A stretch of DNA of 10,891 nt, from contig CAJTYN010000100.1 of the NCBI GenBank assembly GCA_910584115.1, positions 1-10,891 on the forward strand, in the 5' to 3' direction. This stretch comes from an uncultured Lachnospiraceae bacterium. GTDB lineage: Bacteria; Bacillota; Clostridia; Lachnospirales; Lachnospiraceae. The notes under the pieces are model-generated. The model saw nothing but the letters and a program-made list of their open reading frames with translations, searched no databases and was not told the DNA's origin. Shown here piece after piece: positions 1 through 5,951 of this stretch. The position numbers and the translations under genes were made by a program. Every line of letters starts with the position of its first letter. Position 1 is the first letter of the stretch.

Positions 1-10
1 TGATCGTTCG

Positions 11-16
11 CCTCCT
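11..16 (-). promoter_or_regulatory. Ribosome binding site of the next spc-operon gene (expected rplX)
   Basis: On the minus strand AGGAGG overlaps the TAG stop codon of rplN. About ten bases follow to the window edge, ending in ATCA, so the next start codon should lie at or just beyond position 1. In the canonical spc order that gene is rplX (L24), but none of its coding sequence is visible. Confidence 0.75.
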
Positions 17-383
17 ATAATACTTCCGGAGCGAGAGAAACGATCTTCATGAAATGTTTCTCACGCAGTTCACGCGCTACCGGCCCAAAGATACGTGTAC
101 CCCTTGGGGTCATATCTTCTTTGATGATCACTGCAGCATTTTCGTCGAACCTGATATAAGAACCGTCCGCGCGGCGGGTCTTGTTCACCGTACGCACGAC
201 TACTGCCCGGACCACGTCGCCTTTTTTTACAACGCCGCCTGGTGTTGCATCTTTGACAGTAGCGACTATGACATCTCCGATCCTTCCGTATCTCCTTGTG
301 GAACCGCCCAGTACGCGGATACACAAGATCTCTTTTGCGCCTGTATTATCAGCAACTTTCAGTCTGCTCTCCTGTTGGATCAT
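15..383 (-). CDS. rplN: Large subunit ribosomal protein uL14 (L14)
   Basis: The 122-residue product is L14 at its usual full length. It binds 23S rRNA on the interface side of the 50S subunit near L19 and helps form the bridge to 16S rRNA. The N-terminus MIQQESRLKVADNTGAKE and the block RRYGRIGDVIVATVKDATPG (about 30-49) are the conserved family signatures, and the basic stretch continues to RGTRIFGPVARELR near residue 95. ATG at 383 is preceded by AAGGAGGG with an eight-base spacer. It follows rpsQ by 19 bases. The stop codon is TAG and overlaps the ribosome binding site of the next gene, which suggests translational coupling. Nothing is unusual in the protein. Confidence 0.98.
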   Translation of the reverse strand: MIQQESRLKVADNTGAKEILCIRVLGGSTRRYGRIGDVIVATVKDATPGGVVKKGDVVRAVVVRTVNKTRRADGSYIRFDENAAVIIKEDMTPRGTRIFGPVARELREKHFMKIVSLAPEVL

Positions 384-402
384 GCGGATATCCCTCCTTA
401 TA

Positions 403-657
403 TTATTTTACTTTCTCAACGATCTCTACGAGTCTCCATCTCTTTTCCTTAGACAGGGGCCTTGTCTCCATGACTTTCACGGTATCACCGATACTGCACT
501 CATTGTTCTCATCATGCGCTTTTAATTTATATGTTCTCTTTACGATCTTCTTATAAAGAGGATGTTTTACATGATCTTCGATCGCAACGACGATGGTCTT
601 ATCCATCTTATTGCTCGTCACTTTACCTACGCGGGTCTTCCTAAGATTTCTTTCCAC
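403..657 (-). CDS. rpsQ: Small subunit ribosomal protein uS17 (S17), GTG start
   Basis: The 84-residue product is S17, a primary 16S rRNA-binding protein with an OB fold. The conserved block RVGKVTSNKMDKTIVVAIED (about 9-28) and the HPLYKKIVKRTYKLKAHDE stretch (32-50) identify it, followed by IGDTVKVMETRPLSKEKRW (56-74). The start codon is GTG at 657, supported by GGAGG eight bases upstream. No in-frame ATG sits near this site, and starting here gives the family N-terminus MERNLRKTR. The gene begins 17 bases after rpmC. Use of GTG for a highly expressed ribosomal gene is mildly unusual and may tune expression relative to its neighbours. Confidence 0.98.
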   Translation of the reverse strand: MERNLRKTRVGKVTSNKMDKTIVVAIEDHVKHPLYKKIVKRTYKLKAHDENNECSIGDTVKVMETRPLSKEKRWRLVEIVEKVK

Positions 658-674
658 GACTGATACCTCCGTTG

Positions 675-884
675 TTATTTCGCAGCTGCTGCTTTCTGAG
701 CGATCACTGTCTGGATCCTGGCAATATTCCTGCGGACTTCTTTGATCCGGCTGGTATTGTCTAATTGGTTGGTTGCATTCTGGAACCTCAGATTAAAAAG
801 TTCTTTCTTGGCAGCTACTAACTCTTCATTCAGTTCCACGTCAGATTTTGCCCTTAACTCTTCTAAAAATTTATTAATCTTCAT
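675..884 (-). CDS. rpmC: Large subunit ribosomal protein uL29 (L29)
   Basis: The product is L29, a small two-helix coiled-coil protein next to the polypeptide exit tunnel, where it contributes to the docking site for SRP and trigger factor. I choose ATG at 884, giving 69 residues beginning MKINKFLEELRAKS, because this matches the family start. The longer alternative is a GTG at 893 adding three residues. The conserved core KKELFNLRFQNATNQLDNTS (about 26-45) is followed by RIKEVRRNIARIQTVI. With the ATG start the gene overlaps the end of rplP by 11 bases, and the AAGGCGG sequence lies within rplP, so translation is probably coupled. The C-terminus is alanine-rich (QKAAAAK). Confidence 0.96.
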   Translation of the reverse strand: MKINKFLEELRAKSDVELNEELVAAKKELFNLRFQNATNQLDNTSRIKEVRRNIARIQTVIAQKAAAAK

Positions 885-1311
885 TGTGATCACCGCCTTC
901 TAAGTCTGCGCGAGAAACGATCTTACATTTACATGGAAGTTTATGCATTGCCAGACGCAACGCTTCACGAGCGATCTCTTCTGAGACACCTGCGATCTCG
1001 AACATCACCCGTCCTGGTTTTACCACGGCTACCCAGTATTCCACGGCGCCTTTACCGGAACCCATACGTGTCTCAGCCGGTTTTGCTGTCACCGGTTTGT
1101 CCGGGAAGATCTTGATCCATACCTGGCCGCCCCTCTTGATATATCTGGTCATGGCGATACGGGCCGCCTCGATCTGATTCGATCTGATCCAGCATGGCTC
1201 CATAGCGACCAATCCGTACTCGCCATAATTGATCTTGTTGCCCCTCATCGCTTTTCCTCTGATGGATCCGCGGAACTGCTTACGATGCTTTACTCTCTTA
1301 GGCATTAACAT
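874..1311 (-). CDS. rplP: Large subunit ribosomal protein uL16 (L16)
   Basis: The 145-residue product is L16, which binds 23S rRNA near the A site and is needed for correct tRNA positioning and late 50S assembly. The N-terminus MLMPKRVKHRKQFRGSIRG is a family hallmark, as are GLVAMEPCWIRSNQIEAAR (about 33-51) and IFPDKPVTAKPAETRMGSGK (68-87), the loop that reaches toward the peptidyl-transferase centre. Two starts are possible: ATG at 1311 and ATG at 1305. I prefer 1311 because GGAAGGGAG upstream is better spaced for it and L16 in other bacteria starts with M-L-x-P-K-R. Only two bases separate it from the stop of rpsC, so the pair is almost certainly coupled. Confidence 0.97.
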   Translation of the reverse strand: MLMPKRVKHRKQFRGSIRGKAMRGNKINYGEYGLVAMEPCWIRSNQIEAARIAMTRYIKRGGQVWIKIFPDKPVTAKPAETRMGSGKGAVEYWVAVVKPGRVMFEIAGVSEEIAREALRLAMHKLPCKCKIVSRADLEGGDHNED

Positions 1312-1313
1312 GA

Positions 1314-1970
1314 TTATTTATCGCTCCCTTCCTTTGTTCCTTTTTTTGGAAGAACTTCGCCGTGATAGATCCAGGCTTTTACGCCGACTTTCCCATATGT
1401 GGTATCTGCTTCTGCAAATCCATAATCGATATCTGCGCGAAGTGTCTGCAGCGGGATGTTCCCCTCGCTGTAAAACTCTGTACGGGCCATATCTGCGCCT
1501 CCGAGACGTCCGGATACGGCGGTCTTGATGCCCTTTGCACCTGCTTTCATCGCTCTGCCCATGGTGGATTTCATGGCGCGGCGGAATGAGATACGGTTCT
1601 CCAACTGGAGTGCGATGTTCTCGGCTACGAGCTGGGCATCTTTATCCGGCCTCTTCACCTCTTTGATGTCCACGATCAGCTTCTTGTCCGTGTATTTCTG
1701 CAGTTCGGCTTTTACCTTTTCGATCTCAGATCCGCCTTTGCCGATCACGATACCCGGTTTTGCTGTGTAGATGATGATCTTTACCCGGTCGGACGCTCTC
1801 TCGATCTCGATCTTGGAGATGCCTGCCGTATATAATTTCTTCTTTAAAAATTTACGGATGTTGTAATCCTCTATCAGATAATCTGCAAATTCTTTTTCTG
1901 CATACCATTTGGAATCCCAGTCTTTGATGATCCCCACGCGAAGGCCATGTGGATTAACTTTCTGTCCCAT
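1314..1970 (-). CDS. rpsC: Small subunit ribosomal protein uS3 (S3)
   Basis: The 218-residue product is S3, which sits at the mRNA entry channel of the 30S head and contributes to helicase activity. The start MGQKVNPHGLRVGIIKDWDS is diagnostic. A type 2 KH domain covers about residues 40-110 with its G-K-G-G motif at 77-80. The C-terminal domain includes SFRRAMKSTMGRAMKAGAKG (about 128-147) and the WIYHGEVLP motif near 200. Length is typical. ATG at 1970 is preceded by AAGGAGGG that overlaps the TAA of rplV, so the intergenic space is only 11 bases. Confidence 0.98.
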   Translation of the reverse strand: MGQKVNPHGLRVGIIKDWDSKWYAEKEFADYLIEDYNIRKFLKKKLYTAGISKIEIERASDRVKIIIYTAKPGIVIGKGGSEIEKVKAELQKYTDKKLIVDIKEVKRPDKDAQLVAENIALQLENRISFRRAMKSTMGRAMKAGAKGIKTAVSGRLGGADMARTEFYSEGNIPLQTLRADIDYGFAEADTTYGKVGVKAWIYHGEVLPKKGTKEGSDK

Positions 1971-1981
1971 CTTTTCCCTCC

Positions 1982-2371
1982 TTATTTCTCATCCAATACG
2001 ATGGTGATATGACTCGTCCTCTTCTCGATGCGGTAAGCCCTGCCCTGTGCCCTGGGTTTGATGCGCTTCATCGTCGGTCCTTTATTCGCATAGCACTGTG
2101 CGATGTACAGGTTTTCCGCCATCAGGCCCTGGTTGTTCTCCGCGTTCGCAACGGCGGACTCCAGCAGTTTTTTGATCAGGCTGGACGCATACCTGGGATT
2201 GTAAGCCAGGATGCCGAGTGCCGTCGGCACATCTTTTCCACGGATGGCATCCAGCACAAAACAGGCTTTCTGCACGGATACACGCGCGTAGGATAGTTTT
2301 GCATGCGGTCTTGTCTCTCTATTATTTGCATTCCTTGCTCTTTTGATCTGGGATCTATGTCCTTTTGCCAT
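1982..2371 (-). CDS. rplV: Large subunit ribosomal protein uL22 (L22)
   Basis: The 129-residue product is L22, whose long beta hairpin lines the peptide exit tunnel opposite L4. The globular part includes RPHAKLSYARVSVQKACFVL (about 21-40), with IRGKDVPTALGILAYNPRYA next. The tunnel hairpin region runs through KGPTMKRIKPRAQGRAYRIE (98-117) and the end RTSHITIVLDEK is conserved. No insertion or deletion of the kind linked to macrolide resistance is evident, judged from memory of the family. The basic N-terminus MAKGHRSQIKRARNANNRET is longer than in E. coli, as is common in clostridia. AGGAGG lies ten bases upstream of ATG at 2371. Confidence 0.97.
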   Translation of the reverse strand: MAKGHRSQIKRARNANNRETRPHAKLSYARVSVQKACFVLDAIRGKDVPTALGILAYNPRYASSLIKKLLESAVANAENNQGLMAENLYIAQCYANKGPTMKRIKPRAQGRAYRIEKRTSHITIVLDEK

Positions 2372-2420
2372 TGGTTTAGGATCCTCCTTTCGCTACTCCT
2401 GTCGTTCTATCTAAACTCGG

Positions 2421-2448
2421 GCGCCGATCTTTCCTAGATCACCGGCGC
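2421..2448 (-). other. mRNA hairpin at the rpsS-rplV junction
   Basis: In the minus-strand transcript, GCGCC (2448-2444) pairs with GGCGC (2425-2421) and GATC (2440-2437) pairs with GATC (2429-2426), with a three-base bulge and a seven-base loop. The hairpin covers the TGA stop of rpsS at 2439-2441. No run of U follows, so it is not an intrinsic terminator. It may protect or help process the mRNA, or limit coupling into rplV. The rpsS-rplV gap of 67 bases is among the longest in the operon. Confidence 0.5.
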
Positions 2449-2723
2449 ACCCCTGATTTCTTCTCGTCTTTGCCGTGTCCGCGATAGGTCCTGGTGGCCA
2501 CGAATTCTCCTAATTTATGACCGACCATATCTTCTGTCACATACACCGGCACATGTTTCCTTCCGTCATGGACTGCAAATGTATGACCCACAAACGAAGG
2601 GAAGATCGTGGAACGGCGTGACCATGTTTTGATAACTGTCTTTTCGTTCGCAGCATTGAGAGCATCTACTTTTTTCAATAAACTTTTGTCTGCAAACGGT
2701 CCTTTTTTCAGTGAACGAGCCAT
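2439..2723 (-). CDS. rpsS: Small subunit ribosomal protein uS19 (S19)
   Basis: The 94-residue product is S19, a 30S head protein that contacts the A- and P-site tRNAs and forms intersubunit bridges with S13. MARSLKKGPFADKSLLKKVD at the start, then IKTWSRRSTIFPSFVGHTF (about 31-49) and GHKLGEFVATRTYRGH (68-83) are unmistakable. The AGGAGG ribosome binding site starts directly after the TAA of rplB and lies seven bases before ATG at 2723. The last codons and the TGA stop lie within a stable mRNA hairpin described separately. Confidence 0.98.
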   Translation of the reverse strand: MARSLKKGPFADKSLLKKVDALNAANEKTVIKTWSRRSTIFPSFVGHTFAVHDGRKHVPVYVTEDMVGHKLGEFVATRTYRGHGKDEKKSGVRR

Positions 2724-2736
2724 GCTCTAACCTCCT

Positions 2737-3582
2737 TTATTTCGCTAATGCCTTGCCATCTCTTCTACGTACGATGTACTTGTTGGACTGCTTGTTCTTC
2801 TTCCTCGTCTTAAGGCCCAGTGCAGGTTTGCCCCAAGGTGTGCACGGCCCCGGACGTCCGATACCGGTCTTGCCTTCACCACCACCATGCGGATGGTCGT
2901 TGGGGTTCATGGCTGAACCGCGGACTGTGGGACGGATGCCCATGTGACGCTTGCGTCCTGCTTTACCGACGTTGATCAGGTTGTGGTCGCCGTTTCCGAC
3001 AACGCCTACTGTGGCGCGGCATACGATCGGCACCATGCGCATCTCACCGGACGGAAGGCGCACGGTGGCATATTTTCCTTCTTTTGCCATGAGCTGAGCG
3101 CTGTTCCCTGCTGAACGGACCATCTGGCCGCCCCTGCCCGGATATAATTCGATGTTGTGGATCAGTGTACCTACAGGGATCGCGGACATGGGCAGGCAGT
3201 TCCCGACGCGGATCTCTGCGTGCTCTCCGTTCATGACCTTCTGGCCTACTTTCAGGCCTTCCGGCGCGATGATATAGGTCTTCTCCCCGTCTGCGTAGGC
3301 GAGCAGCGCGATGTTCGCGGATCTGTTCGGATCGTATTCGATGCTCTTTACTGTCGCCGGGATGCCGTCTTTTTTCCTCTTAAAATCGATCAGTCTGTAT
3401 TTTCTCCGGCTGCCGCCTCCGCGGTGCCTGCATGTGATCTTTCCCTGGTTATTACGCCCCGCGTTCTTTTTGAGAGATACGACCAGTGACTTCTCCGGCT
3501 TCGTTTTCGTGATCTCAGAAAAATCAGAGCCAGTCATATGTCTCCTAGAAGGGGTATATGGTTTGTATGATTTGATCGCCAT
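2737..3582 (-). CDS. rplB: Large subunit ribosomal protein uL2 (L2)
   Basis: The 281-residue product is L2, one of the oldest 50S proteins, needed for subunit association and peptidyl-transferase centre integrity. The N-terminal OB domain spans about 40-120 and the SH3-like domain about 125-200. The C-terminal segment NDHPHGGGEG (228-237) contains the conserved histidine corresponding to the one in E. coli L2 near residue 229, and a basic tail including LKTRKKNKQSNKYIVRRR follows. Length is a few residues above the usual 276-277. AGGAGG is six bases upstream of ATG at 3582, and the gap from rplW is 26 bases. Confidence 0.98.
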   Translation of the reverse strand: MAIKSYKPYTPSRRHMTGSDFSEITKTKPEKSLVVSLKKNAGRNNQGKITCRHRGGGSRRKYRLIDFKRKKDGIPATVKSIEYDPNRSANIALLAYADGEKTYIIAPEGLKVGQKVMNGEHAEIRVGNCLPMSAIPVGTLIHNIELYPGRGGQMVRSAGNSAQLMAKEGKYATVRLPSGEMRMVPIVCRATVGVVGNGDHNLINVGKAGRKRHMGIRPTVRGSAMNPNDHPHGGGEGKTGIGRPGPCTPWGKPALGLKTRKKNKQSNKYIVRRRDGKALAK

Positions 3583-3608
3583 TGTGATCCTCCTTTCAGA
3601 TTTCCGGC

Positions 3609-3908
3609 TTATAAGCCTTCGAAGATTTCAATATCCTTGCTGTCCTCTGTTAAAGCCACGATCGCTTTTTTCCTCTTCGCCGTCCTGCCGTATACCATTC
3701 CCCGTCTCTTTTTCTTGCCCGGGAGGTTCATGGTGTTGACTCTCTTTACCTTTGTCCCTTCGAACATCTTCTCGACAGCTTCTTTGATCATGGTCTTGTT
3801 GGCTTCCGGATGTACAAAAAAGGTGTATTCTTTCCTGCCCATCAGCTCCATACTCTTCTCTGTGATCACCGGCCTCAAGATAACATCATAATATTGTACG
3901 TTTGCCAT
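3609..3908 (-). CDS. rplW: Large subunit ribosomal protein uL23 (L23)
   Basis: The 99-residue product is L23, which stands at the rim of the exit tunnel and is the main docking point for trigger factor and SRP. The motif YDVILRPVITEKSMEL (about 7-22) with TFFVHPEANKTMIKEAVEKM (29-48) defines the family. The basic loop GKKKRRGMVYGRTAKRKKAI (65-84) penetrates 23S rRNA. The start ATG at 3908 shares its A with the TAA stop of rplD (TAATG), so reinitiation by the same ribosome is likely. The AGGAGG sits inside rplD. Confidence 0.97.
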   Translation of the reverse strand: MANVQYYDVILRPVITEKSMELMGRKEYTFFVHPEANKTMIKEAVEKMFEGTKVKRVNTMNLPGKKKRRGMVYGRTAKRKKAIVALTEDSKDIEIFEGL

Positions 3909-4528
3909 TATGCGTACACCTCCTCGATCGAAGCTACGGCATCTTTCGTCATGATCACCGTGCTGTACCTCATCACGTCATATACATTCAGCATCCTGGC
4001 GTCGATCGTATCCACATCCGGGATATTCCTCGCGGAGAGCATGACGTTCTCGTCCACTTCCGGCATGACCACCAGTGCTTTCTTTACTTTCAGGTTATCC
4101 AGTACCCTGACCATCTCTTTTGTCTTGATCGCGTCTAATCTCAGGCTGTCTAAGACGATCAGCTTGTCTGCCTCGACTCTGGATGTGAGCGCGGATCTGA
4201 GGGCCGCCCTCTTCTCTTTCTTGTTCATCTTCTTGGAATAATCCCTGGGTGTGGGGGCAAATACCACGCCGCCGCCTCTCCACTGAGGTGCGCGAATCGA
4301 TCCCTGTCTCGCGTGCCCGGTGCCTTTCTGCCTCCAGGGTTTCCTTCCGCCGCCGCTGACTTCAGAGCGGGTCTTCGCTTTCTGTGTCCCCTGACGTTTG
4401 TTCGCCAAATGGCGTACCACCGCCTGGTGCACCAGATGTTCATTTACTTCTACACCAAATACGGCATCGTTCAGCTCCATCGTGCCGACTTCATTGCCTT
4501 CCATATTATAAACAGATACACTTGCCAT
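3908..4528 (-). CDS. rplD: Large subunit ribosomal protein uL4 (L4)
   Basis: The product is L4. Its extended loop lines the exit tunnel constriction, and in E. coli it also represses its own S10 operon by binding the leader RNA. I choose ATG at 4528 (206 residues, MASVSVYNMEGNEVG) over an upstream in-frame ATG at 4558, because AGGAGG lies nine bases before 4528 and the family begins there. The tunnel loop GGGRKPWRQKGTGHARQG (59-76) keeps the lysine equivalent to E. coli Lys63 and looks wild type for macrolide sensitivity. The globular domain continues through the MNKKEKRAALRSAL stretch. The gene overlaps rplW by one base. Confidence 0.97.
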   Translation of the reverse strand: MASVSVYNMEGNEVGTMELNDAVFGVEVNEHLVHQAVVRHLANKRQGTQKAKTRSEVSGGGRKPWRQKGTGHARQGSIRAPQWRGGGVVFAPTPRDYSKKMNKKEKRAALRSALTSRVEADKLIVLDSLRLDAIKTKEMVRVLDNLKVKKALVVMPEVDENVMLSARNIPDVDTIDARMLNVYDVMRYSTVIMTKDAVASIEEVYA

Positions 4529-4550
4529 CTGTGTATTCCTCCTTTCTCCG

Positions 4551-5186
4551 TTAGACAATAACTTTGACTGTCTCTTTGATGGTGACCATGGACTTCCTCG
4601 GTCCTGGTACAGCGCCTTTGATCAACAGCAAGTTATTTTCCACGTCCACCTGCACGACCTCCAGATTCTGGACTGTGACTCTCTTGTTACCCATCTGGCC
4701 GGGCATCTTCTTGCCCTTGAATACCTTGCTGGGATCGGAAGCCGCACCGTTGGAACCTGCGTGGCGGTGATATTTGGAACCGTGGGTCATCGGTCCTCTG
4801 GACTGTCCGTGTCTCTTGATCGCGCCCTGGAAACCTTTACCTTTTGAGATCGCGGTGGCGTCGATATGATCTCCCACCTGGAAGATATCCGCCTTGATCT
4901 CCTGGCCCACTTCATATTCGGATGCATTCTCAAACTTAAATTCCCTGAGATATCTCTTATAGGGAACGCCTGCCTTGTCAAACTGACCCTTCAACGGCTT
5001 GTTGACGAGCTTTGCACGCTTGTCCATGAAGCCTACCTGGATGGCGCTGTAGCCATCGTTCTCTTCCGTCTTGATCTGTGTCACCACACACGGCCCTGCC
5101 TGAAGGACAGTCACCGGGATCAAGCTCCCGTTCTCGTCAAAGATCTGGGTCATACCTACTTTTGTCGCCAATATGCCTTTTTTCAT
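4551..5186 (-). CDS. rplC: Large subunit ribosomal protein uL3 (L3)
   Basis: The 211-residue product is L3, an early 50S assembly protein with a long finger that reaches the peptidyl-transferase centre. ATG at 5186 gives MKKGILATKVGMTQIFDENG, the classical L3 N-terminus. The extra upstream codons of the open frame (to 5243) lack similarity, and AGGAGG at 5199-5204 fits 5186. The finger is SKGKGFQGAIKRHGQSRGPM (114-133), followed by KYHRHAGSNG and then KVFKGKKMPGQMGNKRVTVQ (155-174), all well conserved. I see no obvious resistance-type change in the tip loop, judged from memory of the family. The gene begins 71 bases after rpsJ. Confidence 0.98.
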   Translation of the reverse strand: MKKGILATKVGMTQIFDENGSLIPVTVLQAGPCVVTQIKTEENDGYSAIQVGFMDKRAKLVNKPLKGQFDKAGVPYKRYLREFKFENASEYEVGQEIKADIFQVGDHIDATAISKGKGFQGAIKRHGQSRGPMTHGSKYHRHAGSNGAASDPSKVFKGKKMPGQMGNKRVTVQNLEVVQVDVENNLLLIKGAVPGPRKSMVTIKETVKVIV

Positions 5187-5211
5187 ATTTTCTATCTTCC
5201 TCCTTATAGCG

Positions 5212-5241
5212 GATCGCCAGCGTCTTGATACCGCGGCGATC
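5212..5241 (-). other. mRNA hairpin in the rpsJ-rplC gap
   Basis: In the transcript GATCGCC (5241-5235) pairs with GGCGATC (5218-5212), a perfect seven-base stem with a 16-base loop. It lies just upstream of the rplC ribosome binding site. No U run follows, so it is not a terminator. A role in setting rplC translation or mRNA processing is possible but unproven. Confidence 0.45.
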
Positions 5242-5257
5242 ATATAGTGATCACATG

Positions 5258-5575
5258 TTATTTTTTCTTCATCTTGATATCGATATGGACGCCTGCGGGC
5301 ATCTCCAGCCTGGAAAGGGCATCTACGGTCTTCTGCGTAGGTGTCAGGATGTCGATCAGTCTCTTGTGGGTCCTCTGCTCGAACTGCTCCCTGGAGTCTT
5401 TGTATTTGTGCACTGCCCTTAAGATCGTCACGATCTCTTTCTTCGTGGGCAGCGGCACCGGCCCGCTCACCTTCGCTCCGTTCTTCTTCACTGTTTCAAT
5501 GATCTTGCTCGCTGATGCATCGACCAGCTGATGGTCATATGCTTTCAAAGTGATCCTCATTACCTGATTTGCCAT
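5258..5575 (-). CDS. rpsJ: Small subunit ribosomal protein uS10 (S10, NusE)
   Basis: The 105-residue product is S10, a 30S head protein that as NusE also binds NusB/NusG and couples transcription to translation and antitermination. The blocks MRITLKAYDHQLVDASASKI (about 6-25), VSGPVPLPTKKEIVTILRAV (36-55) and DSREQFEQRTHKRLIDI (60-76) are hallmark sequences. It is the first gene of the operon. AGGAGG at 5587-5592 is 11 bases before ATG at 5575, with a T-rich spacer. A roughly 315-nt leader precedes it. The last codons encode the short basic tail KMKKK, as in related clostridia. Confidence 0.98.
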   Translation of the reverse strand: MANQVMRITLKAYDHQLVDASASKIIETVKKNGAKVSGPVPLPTKKEIVTILRAVHKYKDSREQFEQRTHKRLIDILTPTQKTVDALSRLEMPAGVHIDIKMKKK

Positions 5576-5890
5576 AAAAAAAGCCGCCTCCTTTTCGCAC
5601 TTTCTTCGATCAGTACGACAAGCGGTGACTGTACACGACTCCGTGTGTGTCCTGACGGACCTTACACGCTCCCTGGTGTTTCCTCTTCGTCCTCAGAGAA
5701 AACCTGCCTGGGCTTTTTTCTGACTCTCTCGCCCGGCAGTCTTCTATTGTACAGTGACTTGTCGCCAGTTTTATTTCGTATACCTGATCTTGCTCTCGCG
5801 GTATACTTGAACTTGACATTCGCTCCACGGAAAAACCTGCCCAGGATGGGGCAGCAACCTCACGCTTCACAGCTATCAAGGCCACAACAG
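5576..5890 (-). ncRNA. Structured 5' leader of the S10 operon mRNA (candidate r-protein autoregulatory leader)
   Basis: This untranslated stretch between the promoter and rpsJ folds well by eye. In the transcript, GCGACAAG (5765-5758) pairs with CUUGUCGU (5622-5615), and then CUGUACA (5754-5748) pairs with UGUACAG (5635-5629), with an internal loop between. This closes a domain of about 150 nt. Inside it are a bulged nine-pair hairpin (5739-5731 with 5713-5704) and a two-part hairpin with a GUCA tetraloop (5642-5668). Outside and upstream are a seven-pair stem GUAUACC/GGUAUAC (5806-5800 with 5784-5778) and a CUGCCC/GGGCAG stem (5854-5849 with 5842-5837). In E. coli the S10 leader binds L4 and controls transcription and translation. 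That this leader does the same is inference. Confidence 0.6.
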
Positions 5891-5895
5891 TAGTC

Positions 5896-5924
5896 ATTAT
5901 AACCCATGATCCCATATATTTCAA
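5896..5924 (-). promoter_or_regulatory. Sigma-A promoter of the S10 operon
   Basis: On the minus strand the -35 box is TTGAAA (5924-5919), the -10 box is a perfect TATAAT (5901-5896) and the spacer is exactly 17 bases. Transcription should start near 5888-5891. The A/T-rich run just upstream (5925-5951), with several A tracts, could act as an UP element. Its strength and position fit a ribosomal protein operon. Confidence 0.88.
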
Positions 5925-5951
5925 GGGTTTTTTTGATCCTTTTAGATTTTT

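Noticed and set aside
4529..4558. Ten-residue N-terminal extension of L4 (ATG at 4558)
   Set aside because: It would overlap the rplC stop, and the family start with a well-placed AGGAGG is at 4528.
5187..5243. Nineteen-residue N-terminal extension of L3
   Set aside because: The extension has no L3 similarity and falls in the hairpin and ribosome binding site region. ATG at 5186 is the proper start.
5610..5924. Minus-strand open frame of 104 codons in the S10 leader
   Set aside because: Its first codons lie in the promoter boxes, upstream of the predicted transcription start, and the protein has no family-like composition. The stretch is better explained as structured RNA.
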